64,000 bases of DNA from Exiguobacterium sp. Helios (GTDB taxonomy: Bacteria > Bacillota > Bacilli > Exiguobacteriales > Exiguobacteriaceae), in the NCBI RefSeq assembly GCF_014524545.1, contig NZ_CP053557.1, positions 1,885,501 through 1,949,500 on the forward strand, given 5' to 3'. The translations under genes were made by a program, and so were the position numbers. Each line of letters opens with the position of its first letter. Positions within the stretch are counted from its first letter, which is position 1. Of the stretch, positions 53,014 to 62,663 are shown piece by piece. The notes under the pieces are model-generated. The model did not search any database. It was not told where the DNA came from and saw only the letters and a program-made list of their open reading frames with translations.

Positions 53014-54171
53014 ATGCATCATGTACAACTTTGGAATGACGTGTCGGAAAAAGGATTAAAACGCTTCACCGATCAATACGTCGTCAAACAAGACATCGAA
53101 ACAGCGGATGCCTTTCTTGTTCGCAGTAAAGATTTACACGGCATGAAGTTCCCGCCTTCCTTAAAAGCGGTCGCCCGCGCCGGTGTCGGCGTCAACAACA
53201 TCCCGCTCGACCAATTGGCGAATCGGGGAATTCCTGTTTTCTCAACCCCCGGCGCAAATGCCAACGCCGTGAAAGAGCTGGTCATCGCAAGCTTATTCCT
53301 GACTGCACGGAAATTAATCCCGAGTATCTTATGGACCAACAACCTGCGTGGACCGGACATCCCGGAACGGATTGAAGCGAACAAAAAACAATTTGCCGGC
53401 ACGGAGTTACTCGGAAAACGGATCGGCATCGTCGGACTCGGTGCCATCGGAGCGAGTTTAGCGAATACACTGCATGAACTCGGAATGACGGTTTCCGGCT
53501 ACGATCCGCATATGTCCGTCGAATCTGCATGGCGCGTCTCGAATCAGGTTCACCGCGTCACCAATCTTGAAGAATTGCTCGCGACAAGTGATTATATTAC
53601 ACTCCACTTGCCGTTGATTGATTCCACCCACCATCTGCTCGATGAACGGTTACTCGGAAAAGTCAAACAAGGAGCAACATTACTCAATTTTTCACGTGGT
53701 GAATTAATTGACGAACAGGCTTTGGCAACGGTGTTGAAATCAGGGCGGTTATCTAACTATGTCACTGATTTTCCAAATGCTTTCATTCTTTCTCTTCCTC
53801 GTGTCATCCCGTTGCCGCACATCGGCGCGTCGACGGCCGAAGCAGAAGAAAATTGTGCAATCATGGCCGTCGATCAATTGAAGCTGTTCCTTGAGACCGG
53901 CAACATCCGGAACTCGGTCAACTTCCCGTCTGTTGAGTTACCGTATTCCGGTAAACGACGCATCACGATCGCGCACCAAAACATCCCGAACATGGTTGGT
54001 CAAATCGCTTCCGTCCTTGCGACTGAACAAATCAACATCGCCAACATGATCAACGGCAGTAAAGGCGGCATTGCCTATACGATCATCGACATCGATAATC
54101 ATCTGGATGAAATCATCTCATTACAACAATTAAATACCATTCCCGGTGTGTTAAAAACAAGATTACTTTAA
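53014..54171 (+). CDS. serA: D-3-phosphoglycerate dehydrogenase
   Basis: A 385-residue NAD-dependent enzyme, first in serine synthesis. Substrate-domain motifs ARAGVGVNNIPLDQ and GIPVFSTPGANANAVKEL, the nucleotide loop GIVGLGAIGASLANTLHE, LLNFSRGELID, and catalytic His in LPHIGASTAEAE are present. The last 75 residues (ITIAHQNIPNMVGQIASVLA) form an ACT domain for serine feedback. Starts one base after serC's stop. Confidence 0.95.
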   Translation: MHHVQLWNDVSEKGLKRFTDQYVVKQDIETADAFLVRSKDLHGMKFPPSLKAVARAGVGVNNIPLDQLANRGIPVFSTPGANANAVKELVIASLFLTARKLIPSILWTNNLRGPDIPERIEANKKQFAGTELLGKRIGIVGLGAIGASLANTLHELGMTVSGYDPHMSVESAWRVSNQVHRVTNLEELLATSDYITLHLPLIDSTHHLLDERLLGKVKQGATLLNFSRGELIDEQALATVLKSGRLSNYVTDFPNAFILSLPRVIPLPHIGASTAEAEENCAIMAVDQLKLFLETGNIRNSVNFPSVELPYSGKRRITIAHQNIPNMVGQIASVLATEQINIANMINGSKGGIAYTIIDIDNHLDEIISLQQLNTIPGVLKTRLL

Positions 54172-54183
54172 GGAGCGATGATT

Positions 54184-55386
54184 ATGCCTACTTTTGAACC
54201 TTTTCATGCCTTGCGACCTAACCCCAAATATGCAGAATCGTTTTCTTCCCTCCCGTATGATGTCTTCAATCGGGCGGAGGGACGGGTGGAAGTCCGCCGA
54301 CGTCCGTTGTCCTTTTTACGAATCGACAAGGCAGAAGTGACGTTACCGGACTTGATTGACGACCATGACCCACGCGTGTATCAACAAGCGGCCCTTCATT
54401 TCAAGGAAGCGATTGAACGGGGCATTCTCACAACAGATGATGTCGAGAGTTATTATCTCTATCGCCTGACAGACGGTGAGCATACGCAGACCGGTTTTGT
54501 CGGTTGTGTCTCTGTCACGGATTACGACCAAGGCATCATCCGGAAACACGAATTCACACGGCCTGATAAAGAACGGGACCGCGTCCGGCACGTTCAGTCG
54601 CTTGCTGCTCATACCGGTCCGATTTTGCTTGCCCATCATCCGGATGACGAACTAAATCGAGTCGTCAAGGAACAGACCAAACAATCCCCACTCTATCAAT
54701 TTACAGCGGAAGACGGGATTGAGCATACGATCTATAAAGTCACGGACCGTGATGCCATGATGACGATCGGTAGTCAGTTTGCCCGTCATGATCACCTGTA
54801 TATCGCTGACGGACACCACCGGGCGGAAGCAGCCGCACAAGTGGCACGGTTGAATCCTCACGAGGATGCCGGACTGTTTCTCGCCGTCTCTTTCTCAAGT
54901 GATCAATTGAACATCCAAGGTTACCATCGCGTTGTCGAAGATTTGTACGGTCAGTCCGTCGATGACTTGCTGGAAAGAATCAGTAGCCGGTTCACTATTA
55001 CCAAGGGACACGCGACAGAAACAAAAAAACACAGGTTTGAAATGTATCTCAAACAGACTTGGTACACACTCGATTATGAAAAAAACCGTCCTTCTGTCAA
55101 AGAGGATCTCGATGTCGCCATCCTTCAAGATGAATTGTTGACACCCTTTCTCGGAATCGAAGATCCTCGGACGGATGCACGGATTCAGTTCGTCGGTGGT
55201 GTGAAAGGTTATACCGGGCTTGAGCAACTCGTCGACCAAGGTACGATGGCCGTCGCGTTCCATCTCCATCCAACAAGCTTAACTGAGCTGATGGCAGTTG
55301 CTGATGCGGGCGAAGTCATGCCTCCGAAGTCGACCTGGTTCGAACCTAAATTGAGAAGTGGTCTGCTGATTCATCCGTTTTTCTGA
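54184..55386 (+). CDS. DUF1015 protein in the serine operon
   Basis: A 400-residue DUF1015 family protein. Typical motifs: LRPNPKYAESFSSLPYDVF near the start, HLYIADGHHRAEAAAQVAR in the middle, and MPPKSTWFEPKLRSGLLIH near the end. The ATG at 54184 has AAGGAG at about 9 nt; an in-frame ATG at 54178 is too close to it. Linkage to serC and serA is seen in many Firmicutes and implies a serine-related job, but the reaction is not known to me. Confidence 0.85.
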   Translation: MPTFEPFHALRPNPKYAESFSSLPYDVFNRAEGRVEVRRRPLSFLRIDKAEVTLPDLIDDHDPRVYQQAALHFKEAIERGILTTDDVESYYLYRLTDGEHTQTGFVGCVSVTDYDQGIIRKHEFTRPDKERDRVRHVQSLAAHTGPILLAHHPDDELNRVVKEQTKQSPLYQFTAEDGIEHTIYKVTDRDAMMTIGSQFARHDHLYIADGHHRAEAAAQVARLNPHEDAGLFLAVSFSSDQLNIQGYHRVVEDLYGQSVDDLLERISSRFTITKGHATETKKHRFEMYLKQTWYTLDYEKNRPSVKEDLDVAILQDELLTPFLGIEDPRTDARIQFVGGVKGYTGLEQLVDQGTMAVAFHLHPTSLTELMAVADAGEVMPPKSTWFEPKLRSGLLIHPFF

Positions 55387-55402
55387 GTCTTTCCAAGCAT
55401 AT

Positions 55403-55450
55403 AAAAAACATCTGTTCAGAAAAGACTATTTTCTGAACAGATTTTTTTTT
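55403..55450. terminator. bidirectional terminator between ser operon and cyclomaltodextrinase
   Basis: ATCTGTTCAGAAAA (55410-55423) and TTTTCTGAACAGAT (55429-55442) form a perfect 14-bp stem; T-tracts or A-tracts lie on both sides. Confidence 0.92.
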
Positions 55451-55456
55451 GTTCGG

Positions 55457-57241
55457 TTATTCTTGTTCTATTTGGAGAATTTTCCCGGACACCCCGCCTA
55501 CAGTGACCGATTCTGTATAACGTTGGCCGTCCATCAAATCAACGGTTGGATCTGTCAAATCAAAATGCACGTCCTCTGAACCATTGTTAAACAAAATCAA
55601 ATAAGTCGCTTCATCAGACTGGCGACGAATCAGAAAGCTTGCCGACGCATCATTCAGTTGCTCGAATTGATAGCCGCTGGCATTGGCGAGACCCGGATGC
55701 TGCTTCCGTAAATCAATCAACCGCGTAATATACGCCAAGAGGTCCGCATCTTGTTCGGCCGGATCCCAGACCATACACTTCCGGTTATCCGGATCCTGGC
55801 CACCCGTCAAACCAATTTCATCACCATAATAGATGACCGGACTTCCCGTGAACGTCAACAGCGACAACATCAACAGCTTCATCCGCTCGAGGTTCCCGTC
55901 TGCCCGCGTCAAGGCACGAGGTGTATCATGGGAATCAACGAGATTGAACATCACTTCGTTGACATTCATCGTGTTGCTGTTTAAGTTCCTTACGACGGCA
56001 TGACTGAATGCAGAGGCCGTACTTTCGTTCGTCGCAAAAAAGGTTAAAAAGGCTTCCGTCAATCCATAATTCATGACAGCATCAAACTGATCACCGAGCA
56101 ACCACCCTTGCGAATCCGTCCAACATTCCCCGACGATATACGCTTCGGGATTAGCAGCCCGTACTTCCCGCCGGAACTCGCGCCAAAAAGCATGGTCCAC
56201 TTCACTCGCGACATCCAGTCGCCAGCCATCAACCCCGAACTCTTCCACCCAGTAACGACCCACCTTTAATAGATAATCTTTCACATCCGGATGGGCCGTA
56301 TTGAGTTTCGGCATATTGCTTTCAAAGGCAAATACTTCATAGTTGGGTACCGGTGTTGATTGGATCGGGAACGAATCAATCATAAACCAGTTCGCATACT
56401 GCGATTCTTTCCCATGAGATAAAACGTCTTGGAAGGCCGGATGCTCGACGCTGACATGATTAAAGACCGCATCCAGCAAAATCCGGATTCCATTTTGATG
56501 AAGCAGTCGAACCATTTCCCGAAAAGTTTCTTCTGTCCCGAAACTCGGATCCAGACGTAAATAATCGAGAGTGTCGTATTTATGGTTGGACGGTGCGACA
56601 AAGACCGGGCAAAAATAAATGCCGGTAATACCAAGTGCTTTTAAGTAATCGATATGATCAATCACCCCTTGAAAATCGCCTCCGAAATGATTATCAAAGG
56701 CTGGTGCTTCCGTTCCCCATGGCGTTGTATCCGGCCGATCATTCGTTACATCCCCATTTGCGAACCGATCCGGAAAAATTTGATACCAGACCGTATCTTT
56801 CACCCATGCCGGAGCGTCAAATACATCTACCGCATTCATATATGGAACGGCAAAATAGTAGCCCGGGTGATCAAGCGGTACCTCATCGTACCACCCGCGC
56901 TCGGTGTAAACGGCGGATTCACCGCCTACATGAACTCTGAAACCGTAACGGATCCGCTTTTTTTTCGGCTGAATCGCGATAAACCAAAAATCGTGTGTCG
57001 CATCCGATCCCGCGAACGTCATCTCTGCCGTCGCCGTTTTCCAAAACTTCTCTTTATCCGGGTCAAAGTTCCAATCCCGATCTTCTTCTTTTTCCGCATC
57101 CCATTCATAAGGATCCCCATAAATCAATTCGACACGATTCACGTCTCCCTTTGCCGACATCAGGCGGATATGTACCGTATCTCGATCGTATGTATAGACA
57201 TACGGAGACAGGGCCCGGTGAAACACAGCTGCTTTATTCAT
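55457..57241 (-). CDS. cyclomaltodextrinase/neopullulanase (GH13)
   Basis: A 594-residue cytosolic alpha-glucosidase of GH13 subfamily 20. It has an N-terminal domain (about 1-120), a TIM barrel with [13 protein letters not shown] (nucleophile Asp about 342), GECWTDSQG (acid/base Glu about 371) and LVDSHDTPR (Asp about 438), and a C-terminal beta domain. No signal peptide. It hydrolyses cyclodextrins, pullulan or maltodextrin. The ATG has AGGAGAGGG upstream. Confidence 0.92.
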   Translation of the reverse strand: MNKAAVFHRALSPYVYTYDRDTVHIRLMSAKGDVNRVELIYGDPYEWDAEKEEDRDWNFDPDKEKFWKTATAEMTFAGSDATHDFWFIAIQPKKKRIRYGFRVHVGGESAVYTERGWYDEVPLDHPGYYFAVPYMNAVDVFDAPAWVKDTVWYQIFPDRFANGDVTNDRPDTTPWGTEAPAFDNHFGGDFQGVIDHIDYLKALGITGIYFCPVFVAPSNHKYDTLDYLRLDPSFGTEETFREMVRLLHQNGIRILLDAVFNHVSVEHPAFQDVLSHGKESQYANWFMIDSFPIQSTPVPNYEVFAFESNMPKLNTAHPDVKDYLLKVGRYWVEEFGVDGWRLDVASEVDHAFWREFRREVRAANPEAYIVGECWTDSQGWLLGDQFDAVMNYGLTEAFLTFFATNESTASAFSHAVVRNLNSNTMNVNEVMFNLVDSHDTPRALTRADGNLERMKLLMLSLLTFTGSPVIYYGDEIGLTGGQDPDNRKCMVWDPAEQDADLLAYITRLIDLRKQHPGLANASGYQFEQLNDASASFLIRRQSDEATYLILFNNGSEDVHFDLTDPTVDLMDGQRYTESVTVGGVSGKILQIEQE

Positions 57242-57443
57242 AGTCCCTCTCCTCTCACACGCTAGATTTCATCTTCTGTTACTTCCCGATTTCAGACTGG
57301 TTGTAAACGTTAATCATGAAAAAACACGTATTTCGCTATCTTTTCAGTTTAGCAATCAACAACTTATGCGGTATACTGATGAGGCAGAAGGAACCAATAA
57401 GTTCCTAATTAAATCGAAGTCATGTGAAAGCGAGTGGATTCTG

Positions 57444-58157
57444 ATGGGTCGTAAATGGAATAACATTAAAGAAAAAAAGGCGTCGAAAGACAAAAATACA
57501 AGTCGCGTCTATGCAAAGTTTGGTCGGGAGATTTATGTTGCCGCTAAACAAGGGGAGCCGGATCCTGAATCAAACCAGGCGTTAAAAGTGGTTCTCGAGC
57601 GTGCGAAGACATATAGTGTCCCCCGCGCTATCGTCGATCGTGCCATCGAAAAAGCAAAAGGCGGCGCAGAAGAAAACTTTGACGTGTTACGTTACGAAGG
57701 ATTTGGACCAAGCGGCTCAATGGTCATCGTCGAAACATTGACGAACAACGTTAACCGGACAGCTTCAGATGTTCGGGCCGCTTTCGGTAAAAACGGCGGA
57801 AACATGGGTGTCAGTGGATCGGTCGCTTACATGTTTGATGCGACAGCCATCTTTGCTTTTGAAGGCAAATCAGCTGATGATGTCCTAGAATTGATGATGG
57901 AAGCGGATATCGATGTGCGTGACATCCTGGAGGAAGAAGAGTCCGTCATCATCTACGCGGAGCCAGAACAATTCCATGCGGTTCAAGAAACGCTGAAAGA
58001 AGCGGGAATCACAGACTTCTCAGTTGCCGAACTTGTCATGCTCGCCCAAAACGAAGTGACGTTATCTGACGAAGACGTCCAACAGTTCGAAAAAATGATT
58101 GATGCGCTGGAAGACTTGGAAGACGTCCAGCAAGTCTATCACAACGTCGAACTTTAA
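57444..58157 (+). CDS. yeeI: YebC/PmpR-family protein, YeeI type
   Basis: A 237-residue YebC-family protein. Starting at [20 protein letters not shown], it keeps the N-terminal lysine-rich motif and [28 protein letters not shown], characteristic of the family, which acts as a translation factor for proline stretches or as a DNA-binding regulator. It is shorter than YebC of E. coli in the way YeeI is. The upstream open frame from 57366 lacks family sequence. Confidence 0.9.
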   Translation: MGRKWNNIKEKKASKDKNTSRVYAKFGREIYVAAKQGEPDPESNQALKVVLERAKTYSVPRAIVDRAIEKAKGGAEENFDVLRYEGFGPSGSMVIVETLTNNVNRTASDVRAAFGKNGGNMGVSGSVAYMFDATAIFAFEGKSADDVLELMMEADIDVRDILEEEESVIIYAEPEQFHAVQETLKEAGITDFSVAELVMLAQNEVTLSDEDVQQFEKMIDALEDLEDVQQVYHNVEL

Positions 58158-58197
58158 CTATCGACTCATTAACAAATCGGTTTAATACCGGTTTTCA

Positions 58198-58241
58198 GAC
58201 ACAAAAAGGAGTTGGACTTACATCCAACTCCTTTTTGTGTC
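58198..58241. terminator. strong bidirectional terminator after yeeI
   Basis: A perfect 19-bp stem GACACAAAAAGGAGTTGGA (58198-58216) with 6-nt loop and reverse complement (58223-58241). The rest of the 360-nt gap to 58519 holds a palindrome and the sigma-B promoter listed here. Confidence 0.9.
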
Positions 58242-58368
58242 TTCCATTTTCAGCTGCATCTGACACGTTTTAAGACCTCTATTTAGAAAAGAACAGGTCT
58301 TCTCCACTACTACTCAGCTGACGCCCATCGTTTACGATAGTCACGCGCTGTCGTGATTTATCATAAAG

Positions 58369-58386
58369 TATGAAACGCGTTTCATA
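58369..58386. promoter_or_regulatory. 18-bp perfect palindrome of unknown regulator
   Basis: TATGAAACGCGTTTCATA is a perfect palindrome. Its symmetry suits a dimeric repressor. It is not a cre (centre differs from TGWAANCGNTNWCA) and no regulator gene lies beside it. It sits 40 nt upstream of the sigma-B promoter. Confidence 0.6.
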
Positions 58387-58424
58387 GCAAATAAAACTTA
58401 AAAAAATAAAGATTCATTTAAAAG

Positions 58425-58450
58425 GTTTAATTTTTCTACATACTGGGAAA
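58425..58450 (+). promoter_or_regulatory. sigma-B promoter of the 58519 gene
   Basis: GTTTAA (58425-58430), 14-nt spacer, GGGAAA (58445-58450) fits the general-stress sigma factor consensus very well. Transcription would start near 58457, giving a 62-nt leader. Confidence 0.75.
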
Positions 58451-58518
58451 ATACATAACCGATACTGATTGGTGATTGCTCGTTAGGTCACATAGTTTTC
58501 ACATAAGGAGGAAATAGC

Positions 58519-58812
58519 ATGTCATATTCATTGATTGAAACTTTTAAACGAATCGTAAGCGAAGCTAACCACTTCAACCGAGTTGATTTCGGCGGTTACG
58601 ATATTTATATGCAAGCGAGCGATGGACGGACAATCACGGCAAAAATTCGTTTTGACGGTGGTGGTCAAGATCAAAACGAAGCATACCTGTCTCTTGAATC
58701 CAGTACAGGCCATAGTCGGATGACGACTCTAACGTTACATCAATTTGAGCATCTCTCTTCCTATGCTGCACACAGCGAACGAATTCAAGCACTCGTTTCG
58801 ACAAGCGCTTAA
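58519..58812 (+). CDS. hypothetical protein, sigma-B-controlled, 97 aa
   Basis: A small, soluble, strand-rich protein with GGYDIYMQASDGRTITAKIRFDGGGQDQNEAYLSLESS. No membrane segment, no motif I know. AAGGAGGAAATAGC precedes the ATG. The sigma-B promoter implies expression under general stress or stationary phase. It has its own terminator. Confidence 0.7.
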   Translation: MSYSLIETFKRIVSEANHFNRVDFGGYDIYMQASDGRTITAKIRFDGGGQDQNEAYLSLESSTGHSRMTTLTLHQFEHLSSYAAHSERIQALVSTSA

Positions 58813-58825
58813 TTCTTTACATGAC

Positions 58826-58851
58826 AACACGCTCTCAGACGAGAGCGTGTT
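58826..58851 (+). terminator. terminator of the 58519 gene
   Basis: AACACGCTCTC and GAGAGCGTGTT form a perfect 11-bp stem with loop AGAC, followed by TTTT; also faces the minus-strand gene at 58854. Confidence 0.88.
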
Positions 58852-58853
58852 TT

Positions 58854-59126
58854 TTACTGGTTATCTTCTTTTTCTAGACGTTCCAGTTCAGCATGAGTTT
58901 GCGGAAAACCATTGGCTTGCCAATCTGCCCGGTGAATCGAATCGAGTTGTGTCAATCCAACTTCTGTTTCATCCTTTTTGGCATCGATACTCGGTTGACG
59001 ATCGAGTGCAGCTGGATCACTGAACCCTTCTGACGAATCCCCCGCTTGCTTATAACGCTTGATGACTAACGCAGATAAGGCTGCGATTCCACCAATGAAC
59101 AAACCTTGTTTAAATGACTTTTTCAT
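58854..59126 (-). CDS. small single-helix membrane protein, 90 aa
   Basis: An N-terminal helix (about residues 6-22, SFKQGLFIGGIAALSALVIKRY) anchors an acidic tail, KDETEVGLTQLDSIHRADWQANGFPQTHAELERLEKE. It resembles small YtxH/YtxG-like stress membrane proteins in layout only. ATG at 59126 has AGAGGTGCC upstream; the longer frame to 59237 is not needed. Confidence 0.6.
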   Translation of the reverse strand: MKKSFKQGLFIGGIAALSALVIKRYKQAGDSSEGFSDPAALDRQPSIDAKKDETEVGLTQLDSIHRADWQANGFPQTHAELERLEKEDNQ

Positions 59127-59475
59127 GACGGCACCTCTGTTCGCTGAATTTTTAGACTTAGTTGGTTTTCCCTGAAAAAGACCATTGTAATCAAATTGCT
59201 CTCGTCTTTTAAAATTTTTTTGAACTTTTTTTCTCATTTTTCTGCCGTGTTCCTACATATTTAATAATTTAATCAAAAACCGCTTTCCTGCACTACATCA
59301 TGAAGGTTCGCGTCATGCAGAGAGCCGAAATCTACGTTATACTTTTAACAGATGCTTCATAAGAATCGAATGATTGGATAAAAGGACTCGTCACAAGCAC
59401 GACTGCTCGCTTGCGTACTACGTCCTTCTTTCATTTTTTTCGATGAAATGAACGATATGAAAAGGGGGGAATCAT

Positions 59476-61881
59476 GTGTCATTGCTTCATTTCGCAATTT
59501 TATTGCCGCTAGTCGTCAGTCTCTTCATTCCATTGCTGTATAAAAAAATTCGATCGGTGCACACCGGCTGGTTCGTTTTGCTCGTTCCGCTGATATTGGT
59601 CGCCTATTTCAGTCAATTCCTCAGCCAGACGATGGCCGGGAAAACAGTCGTTGCGACGATGAAATGGATTCCTTCGCTCGACATCAACTTTACTGCTTAC
59701 GTTGACGGCCTGGGTCTGCTGTTTGCGTTGTTGATTACCGGAATCGGTTCGCTCGTCGTCCTGTATTCCATCTATTATCTCGATGCCAAAAAAGAAGCTC
59801 TTCATAATTTTTATGTTTACCTACTTCTTTTCATGACGGCGATGCTCGGAATCGTCTTATCTGACAATATGATCGTCATGTATCTATTTTGGGAATTGAC
59901 ATCAATTTCGTCCTTCCTCTTGATCGGTTATTGGTACGAGCGGGAACGCTCCCGTTACGGTGCACAAAAGTCGATGCTCATTACTGTATTCGGTGGTTTG
60001 TCGATGCTGGGCGGGATTTCCCTGCTGTCGCTGCTGTCCGGTTCATTCAGTATCCGGGAATCGCTGGCGACGGTCGGCACTTATTCAAGTGATCCGCTCT
60101 TCACCGTGTCGCTTGTCCTGTTTTTACTGGCAGCTTTTACAAAATCGGCCCAGTTTCCGTTTCATATCTGGTTACCGGATGCAATGGAAGCGCCGACCCC
60201 GGTCAGTGCTTACCTGCACTCGGCCACGATGGTCAAGGCCGGTCTGTATCTCGTCGCCCGGATGAGTCCCATCTTTGCTGAAACACCACTTTGGTTTTAT
60301 CTGGTCTCGTCTGTCGGAATGTTCACACTCTTCTGGGGGTCGCTGAACGCCGTCAAGCAGGTCGATTTAAAAGCGATTTTAGCGTATTCGACGATTTCCC
60401 AACTCGGTCTGATCATGTCATTGCTCGGACTCGGAGCAGCTGCGTTACAGGTCGAAATCTTACCGGACAGCCTCTATACGGTTGCGACCGTTGCTGCCGT
60501 CTTTCATTTGATTAACCATGCCACATTTAAAGGAAGTCTCTTCATGATGGCGGGGATTGTTGATCACGAGACCGGCACACGGGATATCCGAAAACTCGGC
60601 GGCTTATCGCAACTGATGCCGGTGACGTTTACGATCGCGACCATCGGAGCGTTGTCGATGGCGGGTGTCCCGCCCTTCAACGGTTTCTTGAGTAAGGAAA
60701 TGTTTTTAACCGGTGTGCTCGAAGTATCAGAGTCCGGATTGTTCCATCTCGATACATTTGGACTCTTGTTCCCATTCGTTGCGGTCATCGGCAGCATCTT
60801 TACGTTTGTCTACAGTATCTTAATTGTTTACCGGACATTCCTCGGTCCAAGACAACTCGACAAGTTGCCGAAAAAACCGCATGAAGCACCGATCGGCATG
60901 CTGATTCCGCCGCTCGTTCTCGTTTCATTGGTTATCTTAATCGGCTTGTTCCCGAACCTGTTGTCGAACACGTTGATCCGCCCGGCCGCTGAAGCGATTT
61001 TACCGAAAGTGATCGCAAATGGCGGGACGATTCCAGTCGAGATCAAACTCTGGCACGGATTTAACCTGGAACTGTTCTTAACCGTCCTGATTATCTCAGT
61101 CGGTACGTTTTTATTCCTGACTTTACCGAAATGGCGCTCGTTGTATCACCGGATGCCGAAACAGGTCTCACTCAACCATCAATATGACGCATTGTTGCGT
61201 CGAGGTGAACGGACATCGACCGCTATCCATGATACGGTCATGACCGGCTACATGCGGTCTTACTTGGTCTACATCTTCGGTTTTATCGTCGTTTTGGTTT
61301 TATCGAGTCTGTATTTCCTTGATGCCTTCCGGTTTGATGTGAATCCGCTCAGTACGGTTCACACTTATGAAGTCGTCTTAGTCCTCGTCCTCGTTGGCAG
61401 CGCCTTGTCGATTACGTTTGCCCGGTCCCGTTTGACATCGATTATTCTGCTTGGTGTCGTCGGTTATACGGTCGCTCTGTTCTTCGTCTTATTCCGGGCA
61501 CCGGACCTGGCTTTAACGCAACTCGTCATCGAAACGGTGTCCGTCGCCCTGTTCCTGCTTGTGTTTTATCATATGCCGGAAATCAGCCGGAAAGAGGAAC
61601 GGATTAAGTTTAAACTCGGCAATGCCGCCATCTCGGCACTTGTCGGATTAAGCGTCACGTTGGTCGCACTGGCTTCACTCAGCCAACGCTCATTCGCTTC
61701 GATTGCCCAGTATTACATCGACAACGTGGCGGACTTAGCCGCTGGCGGTAATATGGTCAACGTCATCCTCGTCGACTTCCGTGGTTTTGATACGTTGTTT
61801 GAAATCAGTGTATTAGCAATTGCCGGTCTTGGTATCTACGCGATGATTAATTTCCGGAAGACAGGAGGAATCGATAAATGA
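59476..61881 (+). CDS. mrpA: Na+/H+ antiporter subunit A
   Basis: An 801-residue polytopic protein of the NuoL/MrpA family, the largest Mrp subunit. Conserved sequence includes NMIVMYLFWELTSISSFLLIGYW (acidic Glu), LPDAMEAPTPVSAYLHSATMVKAG with the proton-channel Lys, and a C-terminal MrpA-specific extension with DLALTQLVIETVSVALFL. GTG at 59476 has AAAGGGGGG upstream; an out-of-frame ATG lies 2 nt before. It overlaps mrpB by 4 nt. Confidence 0.94.
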   Translation: MSLLHFAILLPLVVSLFIPLLYKKIRSVHTGWFVLLVPLILVAYFSQFLSQTMAGKTVVATMKWIPSLDINFTAYVDGLGLLFALLITGIGSLVVLYSIYYLDAKKEALHNFYVYLLLFMTAMLGIVLSDNMIVMYLFWELTSISSFLLIGYWYERERSRYGAQKSMLITVFGGLSMLGGISLLSLLSGSFSIRESLATVGTYSSDPLFTVSLVLFLLAAFTKSAQFPFHIWLPDAMEAPTPVSAYLHSATMVKAGLYLVARMSPIFAETPLWFYLVSSVGMFTLFWGSLNAVKQVDLKAILAYSTISQLGLIMSLLGLGAAALQVEILPDSLYTVATVAAVFHLINHATFKGSLFMMAGIVDHETGTRDIRKLGGLSQLMPVTFTIATIGALSMAGVPPFNGFLSKEMFLTGVLEVSESGLFHLDTFGLLFPFVAVIGSIFTFVYSILIVYRTFLGPRQLDKLPKKPHEAPIGMLIPPLVLVSLVILIGLFPNLLSNTLIRPAAEAILPKVIANGGTIPVEIKLWHGFNLELFLTVLIISVGTFLFLTLPKWRSLYHRMPKQVSLNHQYDALLRRGERTSTAIHDTVMTGYMRSYLVYIFGFIVVLVLSSLYFLDAFRFDVNPLSTVHTYEVVLVLVLVGSALSITFARSRLTSIILLGVVGYTVALFFVLFRAPDLALTQLVIETVSVALFLLVFYHMPEISRKEERIKFKLGNAAISALVGLSVTLVALASLSQRSFASIAQYYIDNVADLAAGGNMVNVILVDFRGFDTLFEISVLAIAGLGIYAMINFRKTGGIDK

Positions 61882-62318
61882 AAAATCCGATCAAAAAACA
61901 TACGAACGACGTCATCTTGGAATCTGCGACGACGTTCATCACGTTCATCATCTTTTTGTTTGCCGTCTACCTGTTTTTCGCCGGTCATTACACACCGGGC
62001 GGCGGCTTCGTCGGCGGTCTTGTAACGGCTTCCGCACTCGTCTTGATCTTGCTTGCCTTTGATATCAAGACGCTTCGGCAAATCCTGCCCGTCGATTATA
62101 AACAGATGACAGCTATCGGGATGTTGATTTCCGTCCTGACAGCGTCAGGTGCCCTGTTGTTCAACAAACCATTTTTCACACATGCCCACGACTATTTTAA
62201 TTTGCCGCTGTTCGGAAAAACGTCCTTACATACGGCGATGCTGTTCGACTTAGGCGTGTATCTTGTCGTCGTCGGTGTGACGATGACGATTATTCAAACG
62301 ATTGGGGAGAGTGATTAA
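61878..62318 (+). CDS. mrpB: Na+/H+ antiporter subunit B
   Basis: A 146-residue MnhB-family protein with four membrane helices, including FFAGHYTPGGGFVGGLVTAS, the family signature glycine-rich stretch. It is required for assembly and cation transport. The ATG overlaps the stop of mrpA in an ATGA arrangement. Confidence 0.94.
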   Translation: MKNPIKKHTNDVILESATTFITFIIFLFAVYLFFAGHYTPGGGFVGGLVTASALVLILLAFDIKTLRQILPVDYKQMTAIGMLISVLTASGALLFNKPFFTHAHDYFNLPLFGKTSLHTAMLFDLGVYLVVVGVTMTIIQTIGESD

Positions 62319-62321
62319 CGC

Positions 62322-62663
62322 ATGGAAATCATCATGGCGATTGCAGCAGGCATCCTGACGATGTGTGCTGTGTATCTCATTCTTTCAAAAAGTGTCTTAC
62401 GGATCATCATCGGAACGGGTTTACTCAGTCACGCCGCTCATTTGCTCGTCATGACGATGGGCGGTTTGAAGACTGGTGCCGCTCCCGTCCTCAAAGACGG
62501 AGTCACCCAGTATACGGACCCACTGCCACAAGCGCTTGTCTTGACGGCTATCGTCATCAGCTTTGGGGTGACCGCATTTTTCCTTGTCCTTGCTTATCGG
62601 GCTTATCAGGAACTGGGAACAGACAATCTGGAGGAAATGAAAGGAACCGATACGCATGATTAA
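62322..62663 (+). CDS. mrpC: Na+/H+ antiporter subunit C
   Basis: A 113-residue protein of the NuoK/MrpC family with three helices. [19 protein letters not shown] and [25 protein letters not shown] match the family. Starts 3 nt after mrpB and overlaps mrpD by 8 nt. Confidence 0.94.
   Translation: MEIIMAIAAGILTMCAVYLILSKSVLRIIIGTGLLSHAAHLLVMTMGGLKTGAAPVLKDGVTQYTDPLPQALVLTAIVISFGVTAFFLVLAYRAYQELGTDNLEEMKGTDTHD

Noticed and set aside
57366-57443. N-terminal extension of yeeI
   Set aside because: Family proteins begin with MGRKW; the preceding residues are not conserved in type.
58369-58386. CcpA cre site at the 18-bp palindrome
   Set aside because: The centre is CGCG, so the positions of the required CG in the cre consensus do not align.
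59238-59475. Riboswitch-like leader before mrpA
   Set aside because: The 238-nt leader has short inverted stretches such as GGACTC/TACGTCC, but no motif of a known sodium, magnesium or c-di-AMP riboswitch could be identified.
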